Assembly (NCBI RefSeq): GCF_036320965.1
Contig: NC_092234.1
Coordinates: forward strand, 32,429,203-32,493,202
Reading direction: 5' to 3'
Length of the DNA: 64,000 bases
Source of the DNA: Panulirus ornatus
Taxonomy: Eukaryota > Arthropoda > Malacostraca > Decapoda > Palinuridae
Below, piece by piece: positions 1-11,783 of the stretch. Numbering within the stretch: the first letter of the stretch is position 1; every line of letters begins with the position of its first letter. A program made the translations under genes and the position numbers. The notes beneath the pieces are model-generated. The model ran no database searches, was not told where the DNA came from, and saw nothing but the letters and a program-made list of their open reading frames with translations.

Positions 1-116
1 CTAGAGAGTGAGTGTGAGCGGATGTGGCCTTTCTTCGTCTGTTTCCCTCATGAATTTTATGCTGTTTCCTGTGGGGGGGCGGGGTAGCAGCGAGAATGGA
101 GGAAGGCGAGCAAGTA

Positions 117-118
<2 letters not shown>
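1..118 (+). mobile_element. Family-1 LINE 3' UTR tail fragment
   Basis: This stretch matches the 3' untranslated region of the better copy near 21055-21190: a GATGTGGCCTTTCTTCGTCTG block, a G-rich block, then GGCGAGCAAGTATGAA running into (AT)n. No coding part is present in the window; it may continue to the left. It shows the retrotransposon 3' end joined directly to a dinucleotide tract. Confidence 0.6.

Positions 119-193
<75 letters not shown>
119..193. repeat. (AT)n microsatellite
   Basis: Perfect AT dinucleotide tract lying between a LINE 3' tail on the left and a SINE-like element on the right. Confidence 0.97.
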
Positions 194-201
<8 letters not shown>

Positions 202-431
202 TTCATATTATTCGCCATTTCCCGCATTAGCGAGGTAGCGTTAAGAACAGAGGACTGGACCTTTGAGGGAATATCCTTACCTGGCGCCCTTCTCTGTTCC
301 TTCTTTTGGAAAATAAAAAAAAAAAAAAAGAGAGGGGAGGATTTCCAGCCCCCCTTCCCTTCCCTTTCAGTCGCCTTCTACGACACGCAGGGAATACGTG
401 GGAAGTATTTTTTTCTCCCCTATCCCCAGGG

Positions 432-433
<2 letters not shown>
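194..433 (-). mobile_element. SINE-like element copy a, full length
   Basis: About 240 bp dispersed element, sense on the minus strand. Read in sense it starts ATCCCTGGGGATAGGGG, contains a short hairpin GTCGTAGAAGGCGAC, an internal T-rich run, and ends CCTCGCTAATGCGGGAAATGG followed by an A-run and (AT)n. Seven other pieces occur in this window. It lies between (AT)n tracts on both sides. No open frame. The promoter type is not recognised, so SINE status rests on length, dispersion and the tail shared with the Family-1 LINE. Confidence 0.75.

Positions 434-495
<62 letters not shown>
434..495. repeat. (AT)n microsatellite
   Basis: Perfect AT tract abutting the 5' end of the SINE-like element. 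Confidence 0.97.
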
Positions 496-496
<1 letters not shown>

Positions 497-1201
497 GATC
501 CCTCATCTTCCCTATACATCCGTACCCAAGGCATCGTCTCGACATCACACTCGTTCCACAAAACATCACTTCACCCTACACATCCTGCCTGAAAAACATG
601 ATCTCTCCTCTCCACGCCAACTCTAAGACATCATCTCATCTTCGCATCAGACCCCAGAGTATCAGACCCCACCCCACACAGAAACTCATGACATCACCTC
701 AGTATTCATCATACGACCACAAATCCTCATCTTTTCCATCTCCGTGGGAAAGCCGTTTAACAGAAGACCTGGCGGAGGATGGGGATACTATAACGAGGTT
801 ATCTGCTGGATGACAGTTACAATACTGTTACGAGGAAGTACCTGGGAGAGACAGATACCAGAGGACATGATGGTCTATGACAAAGTTATCTGCTGGAGGA
901 GTTATATAGCACTATTACGAGGAGGTACCTGGGAAAAGACAGATAACAGAAGACCTGATTGTCTATGGCGAGGAGATCTGCTAGGGGACAGTTAGCACTG
1001 TAAAGTCCTCACCTTGCCCTTATCCACCCCAGAGAGAACAAGAGGAAATATCTCTGGGGGCGTGGCCCGACACCCCACGCCGCCTATCCCTTGCGGGTCC
1101 TGGGGGAGACTGCTACATATGTCTTCAGGGTCCAGGGTTCTCCCAATTAGGTCCGGTTGTGTTTATGTGCCCGAGGTGGGTCTGAGTGTAATGGGTAATG
1201 T
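496..1201. other. no gene recognised; degenerate short repeats
   Basis: AT-moderate sequence. Around 740-985 there are loosely repeated blocks with GTTATCTGCTGG and TACGAGGAGGTACCTGGGA about 60-90 bp apart. The largest frame is under 110 codons and has no recognisable domain. Confidence 0.4.

Positions 1202-1250
<49 letters not shown>
1202..1250. repeat. (GT)n microsatellite
   Basis: Perfect GT tract. Confidence 0.97.
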
Positions 1251-1251
<1 letters not shown>

Positions 1252-1587
1252 CTTACATGCTGTATTTGTATGTTTTACTTGCAATATGTCGCTTGTTCGT
1301 CCGCCATTCTTCATTTCCCACGTTTTAACATAATGAAACGTGTGACGGCATGAATATAAATACACCATGACATACCACCAGTATACTGTGATGCATATGA
1401 GATTTTCCTTCCTTGGTGCTTTCGTGCATGTGTGTGCGCGTACCACATGCAAGTGTACGAACACGTGCACCATCAGCTGCATTTTCTTTAATGCGTTCGT
1501 AAAATCATGTGGAAGATATTACGTTCGCACGATCAAACATATACCATCCGGACGCCAGGCGACTCGTTCGTAGTGTACAACAATCAT

Positions 1588-1591
1588 TCGT

Positions 1592-1635
<44 letters not shown>
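1588..1635. repeat. (GT)n microsatellite
   Basis: GT tract with one early interruption (GTCTGTG). Confidence 0.95.
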
Positions 1636-1639
<4 letters not shown>

Positions 1640-1721
1640 TTACCATTTGAGTGTTATGGGAAGAGAGCTTTCCACTCGTGTTGACCGGTATGTATCATGT
1701 CTTGATTCCTATGTATGTATG

Positions 1722-1760
<39 letters not shown>
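1722..1760. repeat. (AC)n microsatellite
   Basis: AC tract at the 3' tail side of the minus-strand tRNA-derived SINE copy. Confidence 0.95.
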
Positions 1761-1767
<7 letters not shown>

Positions 1768-1769
<2 letters not shown>

Positions 1770-1933
1770 TACATACCACAGCTGTGTCACGTACCTATTT
1801 GTCGACCAGCTGTGTAGGGGGAAGACGAAAACCTGGGTATGGGTGTAGCCCGACTGCCGGGCCCAAAATTCGAACCCACGCAGTTCAGACCCCAGAATGG
1901 TCCGTGCTTATCTATGGCCTATCACGGCGCCCC

Positions 1934-1937
<4 letters not shown>
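1768..1937 (-). mobile_element. tRNA-derived SINE, copy S1
   Basis: Read on the minus strand it begins with a tRNA-like head, has a B-box-like GGTTCGAATTT (complement at 1866-1876), then a conserved body ending GCTGGTCGACAAATAGGTAC and running into AC/AT dinucleotides. The body and tail align with the copies at 18414, 39017 and 42499. The A box is weaker here than in the other copies. Confidence 0.6.
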
Positions 1938-1972
<35 letters not shown>

Positions 1973-1974
1973 CG
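1934..1974. repeat. (GT)n microsatellite
   Basis: GT tract with one TTT interruption, at the 5' edge of the SINE. Confidence 0.95.
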
Positions 1975-2289
1975 CGTGCGTGCGGTCCAACAGTCATGCT
2001 CGTCTTAAATCTCAATTATCAGCTTAGGTCAATCAACATAAAAAGAAACAATACCAGAATATTACTGGCAACACGATTCACACCACCCGCCACACCTGCC
2101 ACCCGACGGGATATGAAGAAATAATAAAAAGGCGAATTATGTAAACAAAACCCCGACAATCCCCTAAATTTACTTAAAAGAAATCGGTAGTTTATGGCAC
2201 GCGTGGAAAAATATATCCCTTGTACATATCAACAAACCTGACGTTTGTGTACAAAAAAGAAAATATATGTTATATAAACGTCTATCTAC

Positions 2290-2293
<4 letters not shown>

Positions 2294-2365
<72 letters not shown>

Positions 2366-2366
2366 T
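2294..2366. repeat. (AT)n-(AC)n microsatellite
   Basis: Long AT tract ending in a short CACACAC run. Confidence 0.97.
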
Positions 2367-2638
2367 GAGACCCCTTCATCAAGATTTTACTCCTTTTCAT
2401 CCACTGGCAATGGCATAAGCCAGCAGATGGCAACTCTTTCACTCGCGACGTACGAACATGCAGGGCAAGCCCGGTAACGCTCATATAAATCTATATTCTT
2501 TTCTATCTACAATTACCTCAACACCCCATTCTGAAAGGGTCTTGGTGTTACTTAAGGACCCCCCTCTACCAGCAGCTCCTGCACCATTAAGGTTACGCTA
2601 CTTCAAGTTGCACGGCAAATGATAGACTCGTTTAGAGT

Positions 2639-2727
2639 GGGATATTCCCTCAAAGGCCAAGTCCTCTGTTCTTAACGCTACCTCGCTAACGCGGGAAATG
2701 GCGAATAGTTTAAAAGAAAAGAAAAAT
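2639..2727 (+). mobile_element. SINE-like element copy b, 3' third only
   Basis: Carries GATATTCCCTCAAAGGCC, the AAGTCCTCTGTTCTTAACG block and the shared tail CCTCGCTAACGCGGGAAATG, then an A-rich end. It is truncated at its 5' side. It faces copy c tail-to-tail. Confidence 0.7.
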
Positions 2728-2743
2728 ATATGTATAAATTTTT

Positions 2744-2943
2744 CCATACATATTCGCCATTTCCTGCATTTGCGAGGTAGCGTTAAGAACAGAGGATTGA
2801 GCCTTTGAGGAAATACCCTCACTTGGCCCCGTTCTCTGTTTCTTTTTCTGTTAAAGTAAAAAAACGAGAGGGGAGGATTGCCCCCCCCCTCTTAGTCGCC
2901 TTCGACACGCAGGAAATACGTGGTAAGATTCTTTCTCCCCTAT

Positions 2944-2947
<4 letters not shown>
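2744..2947 (-). mobile_element. SINE-like element copy c
   Basis: Nearly complete copy in sense on the minus strand. It contains the tail block near 2750-2785, a polypyrimidine run near 2880 and the hairpin region near 2900. It abuts (AT)n at its 5' end (2947). Confidence 0.7.

Positions 2948-3014
<67 letters not shown>
2946..3014. repeat. (AT)n microsatellite
   Basis: Perfect AT tract. Confidence 0.97.
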
Positions 3015-3016
<2 letters not shown>

Positions 3017-4829
3017 CTCTAGAATAGGCCCTTCAGTTTGGGTTGAGGTATCACTCCAGCACCGAGTGTGAGGGAGAAATATTCCTGCCATAAACATTAC
3101 CTGAGTCTGCCTTTCCCATCCCCCCAAAAACCCCAGAAGACAAAAGCTGGGCGTGAAGTGTCTCTCCTTAAGTCACCTGCACAGTGCTGCCAAGCCTCGC
3201 CCTCACTTCTCACCCACGATCATCCCTTACCCCCCAACACCAGCAGCTCTCTCCTGTACTACCCCTCCTTATTCAGCGCAGCCGCAGATCATGGAGAGGT
3301 AAAGTACGAGTCTTTCCCGATCGCCGCAATACTGACGGACGGGAGCTGCGCAGATAGGTGAGTAAGTAGGTGAGAGGCTGGTGAGTAGGTGGCGTGGAAA
3401 AGACGGAAGACGACAGCGATCGTGACCAAGGGCAGCAGCAGCAGGAGCCTTGGCAACACCTACCCCTGGCCCGTGGTGAGGTGTGTGTAAGAGGGACATT
3501 AACAGGGTAGTGGTGGTGGTGGTGGTGGTGAGGGTGTCTTATATTTTGTTGTTTGTCCCTCTCAGATGGATGGAGGGGCCGCACACACAGAGCCAGTCGC
3601 TCGCTGTAGACCATTTTCAAAGAAAATTTTCAAGGGCGTTGTGGGAAGATGGCTGAGGTGGCAAGGGGACAGTGAGCTATGACAGAGGAGGAGGAGGACG
3701 AGGAGGAGGAAGAGTGGACGAGGAATGACCAGAGAGGCAACAAGGGCCGTTTGCCATCAGTGGTTAGTGGGGATGACGCTCATAAAGAAAGAGATACCAA
3801 CTCAAAGTCTCACCAGGTCCCATGCAGGAGAGTATGCATGACCCGGACGTATAATATTCTCGTCCCGAGTTGAGGGTATTCGTCATCATGACCTGCATGG
3901 AACTAAGATCTAGTTCTAGAGTTCACGTGCTGAAATCTCATTCCTAGAGAATCCAGGTCACCAACACACTCTTAGAATAGCTAATATTTCTTTCTCTTTA
4001 AGGGTTTCCAAGCTCAAACCTGCCTGTCTTCTAGCTAAGACCTTGTGATATATTCCCAAGCAATATGATCTTATTCATTAGCTTCAACGGTTAGAAAACG
4101 ATCAGGAGAACGTATCATTTTTTCCGTCTACTCTCCAACGTTATTGAAAACGGAAAGTATCTTGCATTACAGAACCAAGTCCAAAAAAACCACCTTGGAC
4201 ACCTCACCACTCTCGGAAGAGCGGAATACTCCTCGTCTATAGTACCACACATACGTGAAAGTGGAGTGTGATGGTAATTTCAAGCGGCCTTTCATGTTCG
4301 CTTTAAATCATCATATAAAAAAAAAAAAGGCCACGAGGTACTTGCAATGGATCCCACGCGGTGTTCTAATCAAAATCTAACGAGATCGATCCTTCACAGC
4401 ATCACGATCTTTCATTATTCCGTGCGACGAGACTTTCCAGATATGAAATGAAAGACCATCATGGAAAAGACTGTGCGAGATGACATTAAACGTCGCGCGC
4501 GCGTTTTTTTTTTCTTTCTTCTTTTCACACTGTGGGACCTGGGGAAGGTTGCCGGCGTTAATTTTCTCGCCAGTCCTGGGAACTTTATAAACATTCACTT
4601 TTCAAGGGGACTACCTACTCGCACCAACCTTGGATACCAGACTTGAGTCAGCGTCGGTAATCAGGAGAGTGGAGTCTGACAGATGCTGAAGTGCGCTTCA
4701 ATATTACCTTTATTTTCTGACGCTGATTCGAGTGCAGATCTCAGCACTAACTGTTTAATGTAGGATATTACGACCGTCATCTTGGTCTTAGGTTGGGGTA
4801 AGGGAACCAACAGACAAATAACACATCAA

Positions 4830-4830
<1 letters not shown>
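3015..4830. other. no gene recognised
   Basis: Mostly unique sequence. It holds a short (GGT)n run at 3509-3530 and a GAG/GAC-rich run at 3683-3712 that produces an acidic 64-codon frame. I found no domain, splice-bounded exon or repeat family match here. Confidence 0.4.

Positions 4831-4911
<81 letters not shown>
4831..4911. repeat. (AT)n microsatellite
   Basis: Perfect AT tract. Confidence 0.97.
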
Positions 4912-4913
<2 letters not shown>

Positions 4914-4967
4914 CTTATTCATTATACTTGATCACATGCAAGAAGTTACCCTATGAGTAAAAAGTCG

Positions 4968-5122
4968 CTTTTGGCGAGGTTGTATCATTGGGAGCAAACT
5001 GTCGTCAAAGAAATGATCGCTTCAAAGGAGTTTACATTTACCTGCTACTGGAAGAAACGCAGCCTTGGGCTGCAGGAGCCTCTAGAAAGACGTCCTGGGT
5101 AACACCGGGACTCTTTCATAAA
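4968..5122 (+). repeat. dispersed repeat family D, copy 1
   Basis: Shares with four other places the blocks GGCGAGGTTGTATCA, CTGTCGTCAAAGAA, TTCAAAGGAGT, CTACTGGAAGAAACGCAGCC and CTTGGGCTGCAGGAGCC followed by TCCTGGGTAACACC. No coding capacity is evident. The class is unknown; it could be a SINE or a UTR fragment of a larger element. Confidence 0.6.
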
Positions 5123-5137
5123 AACTAGTCGAGATAA

Positions 5138-5138
<1 letters not shown>

Positions 5139-5186
<48 letters not shown>
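5139..5186. repeat. (AT)n microsatellite
   Basis: Perfect AT tract just downstream of family D copy 1. Confidence 0.97.
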
Positions 5187-5188
<2 letters not shown>

Positions 5189-5618
5189 CAAACACCATTT
5201 CTGATGAAAACTCTAAAGAAATCTACTATTAACACTCGGATGGGAAGGAGACGTTAAAGATATCAACACACACGTATCTTAGAACTATCAGTTATACAGA
5301 GAATTAGTTTATATTTGCTGAGTGTCTTTCTCTACCATTCATGGAAAAAATATTTTCTCAAGGCAATCACAAAGTTATGAGATATCATGTCTTGGGCAAA
5401 CAACATCAAAAGTAGTAGACGCCGACCACGCAACTCACTCAAAACTCACACAGAACAAGACCAAGAATATTCTCATAATTTACCGTTCTGTGTACTGCCT
5501 CCATTCTACTCTGTCTGTCTGTTGCTTCACAAGTCTTGTGTCTTCTGTTCTTATCTGTCTATTTACAGGCAGTGCTTGAGCCTTTCTTCAATGATTTTTC
5601 AATTTTTGTCTATAGAAT

Positions 5619-5621
<3 letters not shown>
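5187..5621. other. no gene recognised
   Basis: AT-rich unique sequence with only short chance frames. Confidence 0.4.

Positions 5622-5678
<57 letters not shown>
5622..5678. repeat. (AT)n microsatellite
   Basis: Perfect AT tract. Confidence 0.97.
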
Positions 5679-5680
<2 letters not shown>

Positions 5681-5689
5681 TTCTTTCAT

Positions 5690-5691
<2 letters not shown>

Positions 5692-5760
<69 letters not shown>
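5692..5760. repeat. (CT)n microsatellite
   Basis: Perfect CT tract 14 bp from the preceding AT tract. Confidence 0.97.
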
Positions 5761-5764
<4 letters not shown>

Positions 5765-5854
5765 AATAAAACTGCCTGCTGACCGAATGAATAACTAAAA
5801 TACCATCACATATCACATGGTCCTACAACCATTCACTAAGTCTCTAGCGAACGC

Positions 5855-5903
5855 GCGCACACATACGCTCACACATACACACACACACGCACACACGCAC
5901 ACA
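5855..5903. repeat. imperfect (AC)n microsatellite
   Basis: CA repeats interrupted by CG and TA dinucleotides. Confidence 0.85.
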
Positions 5904-5966
5904 AAACATTAACAGCACTACAAAGCAAACGATATCCCCTTCCGAAAGCCCTAAGAAACTCTCACG

Positions 5967-5968
<2 letters not shown>

Positions 5969-6058
<90 letters not shown>
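5969..6058. repeat. (AT)n microsatellite, one phase break
   Basis: AT tract with a single TTATAT phase change near 6029. Confidence 0.97.
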
Positions 6059-6061
<3 letters not shown>

Positions 6062-6491
6062 AAAATATCTTCATATGGAGTGTCGGGGAAACGAGGAAAC
6101 TCACCTTGGCTCCGAAAAGCAACTGGGTTACTGTAGTAATTTCATGCTTGCGTTTCTTAAATATGATGGAACATTTTATTGCGCCCAGGTTTTCTGCTCG
6201 ACTTGTCTTGCCATTTCCCACGACGCGCCTGAATCATACCCCCCCTCCCTCCCTTCGTCATGCCTTTATGCAAAACTCAAGAATTTCGAGATACAGTTAC
6301 TTCAGCCGGGGCGAGTTTGATCTTAATGGCCGTGAGAAGCAACAGGAAGTTAAGGTGGTCACGAGCATCGCTCAGCTGACGAAGGAGGCAGGCTGGGAGG
6401 GAGGAACGTTCCCTGGCTCTCCACCACACTACCGACACTGCCCCCAGACTTGCTCCCCCTAAACATGTTTACGTCCTCGAGGTAAAGGACT

Positions 6492-6494
<3 letters not shown>
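6059..6494. other. no gene recognised
   Basis: Two overlapping frames of 81 and 118 codons occur here, but their residues are unremarkable and no domain is visible. Confidence 0.4.
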
Positions 6495-6523
<29 letters not shown>

Positions 6524-6552
6524 GGAGGAGGTGGTGGTGGTGGTGTGGTGTC
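6495..6552. repeat. (GT)n followed by (GGT)n
   Basis: GT tract 6497-6522 followed by GGT repeats to about 6545. Confidence 0.93.
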
Positions 6553-6588
6553 GTGTCCCGTAGGAACAGCCAAAGACAAAGGTGAGGT

Positions 6589-7206
6589 GTGACCCCGGGT
6601 CCTTCCAGCGAAAACGCAGGTGTTAAAACAATCGTCGGTGGGCGGGGCTTTAGCGGTCAGGTCGGGTCATTCCAGACGATTATCGATCGAGGGGGGAGAG
6701 GGGGTTTTAAGCCCAGCCGACCAACCCCTTCCTCGCCAACTATCATTCCTATTCTTCGTCATACTATCAAAGGAATGAGGAACATACGCATGTACAAAAT
6801 CCTATCAGCAACTTCCCTTAAGGAGTGGCGGAGGGCCTCTCCCGTGTGCCGGTCACATGACGAGGTGGATAAAACGGACGAAATCCAGAGAAGAGGCGAG
6901 GACGCCGTGCATCACCCAACCCTAATGGAAAGCGTCCTGGACATTACTGCGGCCGCCGAGATGAATGGGTCAGCCCACGGGAGAGAAAAGAAAGAAATGA
7001 AAATAAAAATAAAAACATTAGTCCCACCGGAAAGAATTGTGTATGCTGACCCCACCCCACCTCACACCCAAACACCCCCCCCCCCTCTCTCTCTCTCCTC
7101 CCCCTGCCTCAACTCCCCCCCGACACCCACCACCACAACCACCACCCACGATGGGGTGTCCGAACCTACGCCAAGATACACCCCAACCGCCACACCCTAT
7201 TACTAA
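6589..7206 (+). CDS. hypothetical 205-codon ORF, probably chance
   Basis: This is one of the longest plus-strand frames not made of a tandem repeat or retroelement. The first 150 residues are mixed in composition (for example NIRMYKILSATSLKEW near residue 65). The last 55 are Pro/Thr/Ser-rich and come from a C-rich tract at 7060-7140. There is no signal peptide, membrane segment or recognised domain. An opposing frame covers its 3' end. In a genome like this a 200-codon frame can arise by chance, so I give it little weight as a gene. Confidence 0.12.
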   Translation: MTPGPSSENAGVKTIVGGRGFSGQVGSFQTIIDRGGRGGFKPSRPTPSSPTIIPILRHTIKGMRNIRMYKILSATSLKEWRRASPVCRSHDEVDKTDEIQRRGEDAVHHPTLMESVLDITAAAEMNGSAHGREKKEMKIKIKTLVPPERIVYADPTPPHTQTPPPPLSLSSPCLNSPPTPTTTTTTHDGVSEPTPRYTPTATPYY

Positions 7207-7334
7207 TGTGTCAGGCATAGTCCAACTCTGCGGTGTGACACTCGCATCCAAACGCTACAGACATACAACCACGAACCATAATTACCGCTTACCACACATA
7301 TGTTAAAATGTGACGATATATAAATCTAACACAG

Positions 7335-7336
7335 GT

Positions 7337-7374
<38 letters not shown>
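7335..7374. repeat. (GT)n microsatellite
   Basis: Perfect GT tract. Confidence 0.97.
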
Positions 7375-7379
<5 letters not shown>

Positions 7380-8285
7380 CAAACTATGATGGTATGAAGT
7401 ACATATACAAAATGGGGTACTTTGAAAAACTAAATATGTAAATGAATTGCCTTAGACTGATTGATCTACTCGGAGTCTATTTCTAAATCTACCTCATCAG
7501 AAAATAAACCAAAAGATGACTGGTTCTTAAGCATCAATACTTTGATGATCAAGTAACAACCCTTGACTGTTACGCAGTTCGGCGTCATTACTATCCGTGT
7601 AATACATAGTGACCAACGTATCATCTGAGCTATACATAATCAGGATCAGACACACAGATCTCTGGCAACACCAAAACGCAACGCCCAAAAGCACTGAAAT
7701 CTGAATAAAAAAAAAAGATATTAGCCTTGATACAGCGAGATCCCTTGTGACGCAACAAGACACTGGGTGTGACTACGGTCTGGTGGCTGGATTCAGGGGA
7801 GCGGCCGTCACCAACAGTATCAGTGTCCACAGACATTCATACTGTTTGGTCTTAACAGTCAACAGACAACAGACAGCCCCCAACACACTGGCTCTTAAAC
7901 TACCATCGTCAGTGCCTGCAAGAATCAACATGATGGTCTTCGACAGACGACTGACAGTGTCTGTTCATCCACCAACACCAGGATCTTCAACATCCAACGC
8001 ACGACTCTAACAGACCACAGACACCTACCCAGCACACTGTCTTTAACATAATCAGAATCAGTATCTGTATCATTCCCCGCTTTGGGGGCTGAACAGACCA
8101 CAGACACCAGCCCAGCCACAATGACTGGTAAGAGTACCTGTAACCTACCATCCCTCAACAGACAACCACAGACACCCATCCTTCCCCCCTTCGCAAGCCA
8201 GACCTCACACCCTAACTTCTAACTACAGTGACGTCTTACATCAATGTGAACTGATCTCATTGATCTAATATTTTCTCCCAGGCTC
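7375..8285. other. no gene recognised; weak irregular repeat
   Basis: The block ACAGACCACAGACACC and variants recurs near 7860, 8010, 8092 and 8158 at irregular spacing, so an old degenerate tandem repeat is possible. No protein domain is seen. Confidence 0.35.
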
Positions 8286-8319
8286 CCCCCCCCCCCCCCC
8301 ACACACACACACACACACA
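8286..8319. repeat. poly(C) then (AC)n
   Basis: A run of C to 8300 followed by AC dinucleotides. Confidence 0.95.
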
Positions 8320-8354
8320 ACAACGCAAACGGTACACCTCAAACTCCAAAAAAT

Positions 8355-8356
<2 letters not shown>

Positions 8357-8438
<82 letters not shown>
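8357..8438. repeat. (AG)n microsatellite
   Basis: Perfect AG tract about 80 bp long. Confidence 0.97.
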
Positions 8439-8441
<3 letters not shown>

Positions 8442-8700
8442 CATAAGGGCGCTTCTCACTGCTGCCCACCGGTGTGATCCGACCTTCAAGGTGGGTGGGT
8501 GGGTGTGGGAAGGGGGAAGGGGATGATGGGCCGGGCCGCCCGATGCAGAGACATGGCTTTGGTAGAACTAATATCCGAGAGGCACGTACCCGATAGCTTT
8601 CCTGCGTGTCTTGTCTTAACCTTGCTCTCTGTTCGCTGACATCAATTCGGTGGAACGGAAAAGGCAGACACTCTGGATCAAACTCATCACACACACACGA

Positions 8701-8703
<3 letters not shown>

Positions 8704-8756
<53 letters not shown>
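8704..8756. repeat. (AC)n microsatellite
   Basis: AC tract preceded by a GCGCGC interruption. Confidence 0.96.
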
Positions 8757-8757
<1 letters not shown>

Positions 8758-8849
8758 GTAAGAGACCTATTCTTCTAAAGCAGATCATTTTCTAATTCTC
8801 AAATATCCGTTTCGTTGACGGACACACCATTTTCTTAATTCTTGAATAT

Positions 8850-9070
8850 TCTTATAAGTTGATTAAAATGATAATAAGTAATAATGTGGATTTAAGACAT
8901 TCTCTGTCACCCACAAAAGACATCGAAAAAAAGGGAGAGAAATAACGTAGCCTGATGTTAAATGTCCTTTCAGTTGATCAGAACGATGTTGTAATGTGAG
9001 GTTTAAGATAGTCTCTGTCCTTCCAAGAGACAGATAAAAAAAAAGGGGAGAGAAAAATAGAACGTAGACG
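8850..9070 (+). repeat. degenerate tandem duplication, about 119 bp
   Basis: The segment starting GTTGATTAAAATGATAATAA near 8856 recurs in diverged form near 8975 (GTTGATCAGAACGATGTTG). Both contain TTTAAGA...GTCTCTGTC, an A-run, then GGGGAGAGAAA and AACGTAG. The duplication is old, with substitutions and small indels. Confidence 0.6.
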
Positions 9071-9475
9071 GAACTGACTGCTCCGGAAGACAGTGTCGGA
9101 TACAACACTATCGTCAGCTTCGAACACTCGGGTCACAATCACGAGGTCTGGTTGTGTGTCCACCCCAGCGCTGCCAAGGTCTGCCTGCTGCATCACTTAC
9201 CCCAACCCCGCCTGAGAGACTCGCTGTCGATAGATGGAGCAAGGGATTCAAATCATTTTCCTGCAGTGAGGAGGTTATACCGCTTGCAGTGAGAAGTCTG
9301 GGGAGGGATGATGAGGGGTGAGATTACTCACTGTAGAAAACGGGAGGTGTTTCTAAGAGCCAGGCGAGGAGAAAACTCATGCACGTTCCGCTGGTGTCGT
9401 TGGCGGCGCTGCGTCTCGGGTTTTAATTGATCTGTTAAGTGGGAACGACCACAGCCCAACTGCTGGGGTCGGCCG
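9071..9475. other. no gene recognised
   Basis: Unique sequence without a domain-bearing frame. Confidence 0.4.
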
Positions 9476-9605
9476 CACCGGGGCACGACCTGGGCTGGTG
9501 GTACCAGGGGGACGACCTGGGATGGTGGGATGGGACGGACTGACCTGGGTTGGGTGGTACCGGGGCACGACCTGGGCTGGGTGGTAACGGAGCATGACCA
9601 AGACC
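9476..9605. repeat. short GC-rich minisatellite, about 27-30 bp units
   Basis: Four to five imperfect units built around GGGGCACGACCTGGGCTGG and GGTGGTACC. Minus-strand frames through it read as Pro/Gln/Val repeats, which I treat as artefacts. Confidence 0.7.
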
Positions 9606-10215
9606 CAGGATGATCCCAACAGAAGGAAAAGAAGACGAAACGAAACAACGGGACACGACCCACCTACACGACATTCTCCCGACCGACGACCCGGTAAGAC
9701 GACAAGGAACGACGAGGCAGAGCACGACGAGTTGAACTGACGACAGATGAAACAAGAAAAAAAAAATCACGATACACAGTGAGTAATCCGATAGCTGACC
9801 TACCGGGACGACATGCACACTCGCTTATAAAAGACGACCACGACGACAAGACGACCGTCTACCTGGAGACACACGACCCCGACGACACATTACGAAAAAA
9901 TGGGGGGAAAGATGAGCAAAGCCTCTCCCAGGGTGTTAACTCCTAGCCCCATATTAAATAACGTTAACACAGCTCTAAAACAGCTAGGCCTCAGCTTGGC
10001 CTACGAGGGGCGCTTTCTCTCGACACTGTAATTCTCACTCACGTCATCATCCCATCTATACTTGGAAGTGTCTGTAGTATTCTGGGTCTTACTTTCCTGT
10101 CTGGCAACTTACGGCACTCATCAACAGCACTCTGGCTTCCAAACCAACGCTACAAAACATTTCTTCACCCTTATCAAGTCTAAATGTACGAAGTTTAGAA
10201 TATTGTCCTCATCTG
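9606..10215. other. no gene recognised; ACGAC-rich
   Basis: Between 9640 and 9890 the sequence is rich in ACGAC and GACGA pentamers, reminiscent of the arms of the palindromic repeat described below but too diverged to assign. Confidence 0.35.
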
Positions 10216-10259
10216 TATCTATCTTTCTATCTATCTATCTATCTATCTAGCTAGCTATT

Positions 10260-10323
<64 letters not shown>
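10216..10323. repeat. (CTAT)n then (AT)n
   Basis: CTAT tetranucleotide units 10216-10250 pass into an AT tract 10263-10323. Confidence 0.95.
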
Positions 10324-10325
<2 letters not shown>

Positions 10326-10494
10326 GTACATAGTAGTCTTCATGAACTACATGGTTACTTATCGTTATAAAAGCTCTGAAGTAACTTAACCTTTTCCATG
10401 AGCTAATTTGAGAGTAAGGATACATAGCCTGTATGCTAATGATGTATCCAGTAAAACGATCCATTAAATTAAACCTATTGAGGAAAGAACAATC

Positions 10495-10611
10495 TATTAC
10501 GAAGGAACGACACCACGACCCTTGAAGAGCACTGCGGTGCGACCTATGAGCAATACAATACGACCGTTGGGTATGATGGCCTGACCTCTTTCGACCTGAT
10601 CCTTTAGCTAC
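10495..10611. repeat. palindromic-element family G, copy 1, truncated
   Basis: It has left-arm units (CACGACCCTTGAAGAGCAC, TACGACCGTTGGGTATGATG) and the first half of the central palindrome (CTTTCGACCTGATCCTTTAG). It then stops where the Family-1 LINE fragment begins at 10612, so the second half is missing. Confidence 0.6.
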
Positions 10612-11269
<658 letters not shown>

Positions 11270-11429
11270 CCTTAGAAAACATTCTGATTTACATTAGATA
11301 TTTCATCTCCAACTTCCAAACCTGGACATTAATTTACCACGAAAATTGATGTGAGTAAGTGATTACATGTCATCAATCACAGCGGGGCAAGCAGTGTCCA
11401 TTGGCCCCAACTCCTCACCCACCACAACC

Positions 11430-11431
11430 AT

Positions 11432-11494
<63 letters not shown>
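11430..11494. repeat. (CT)n microsatellite
   Basis: Perfect CT tract. Confidence 0.97.
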
Positions 11495-11496
<2 letters not shown>

Positions 11497-11783
11497 GCTA
11501 AGTTGTAGGTGGTTGGCAGCTACCTGCCAAGGAGGTACATCATCGCTACTACCCGCCTGGGTATCGAGAGGTTTAGGGACGGTGGCGCTTCGAGCCAAAA
11601 CTTCACTAGGCTGTCAAGTTACACTCCCGTGCTTCAGGTAGCTAACCTTACTCCCTGCCTCACTCACACGTAGGCTATTGAGACTTTCAGTCCACAAACA
11701 TAAAATCACTACCATCTCACACACAACGATTGACGACACGCAACTCACACGACTCGTACTTTGCAACCTTAGCGCTTCCTGCG
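11495..11783. other. no gene recognised
   Basis: Moderately GC-balanced sequence with no domain-bearing frame. Confidence 0.35.

Noticed and set aside
3679..3873. acidic 64-codon protein
   Set aside because: The Glu/Asp run is a GAG/GAC microsatellite and the rest has no recognisable feature.
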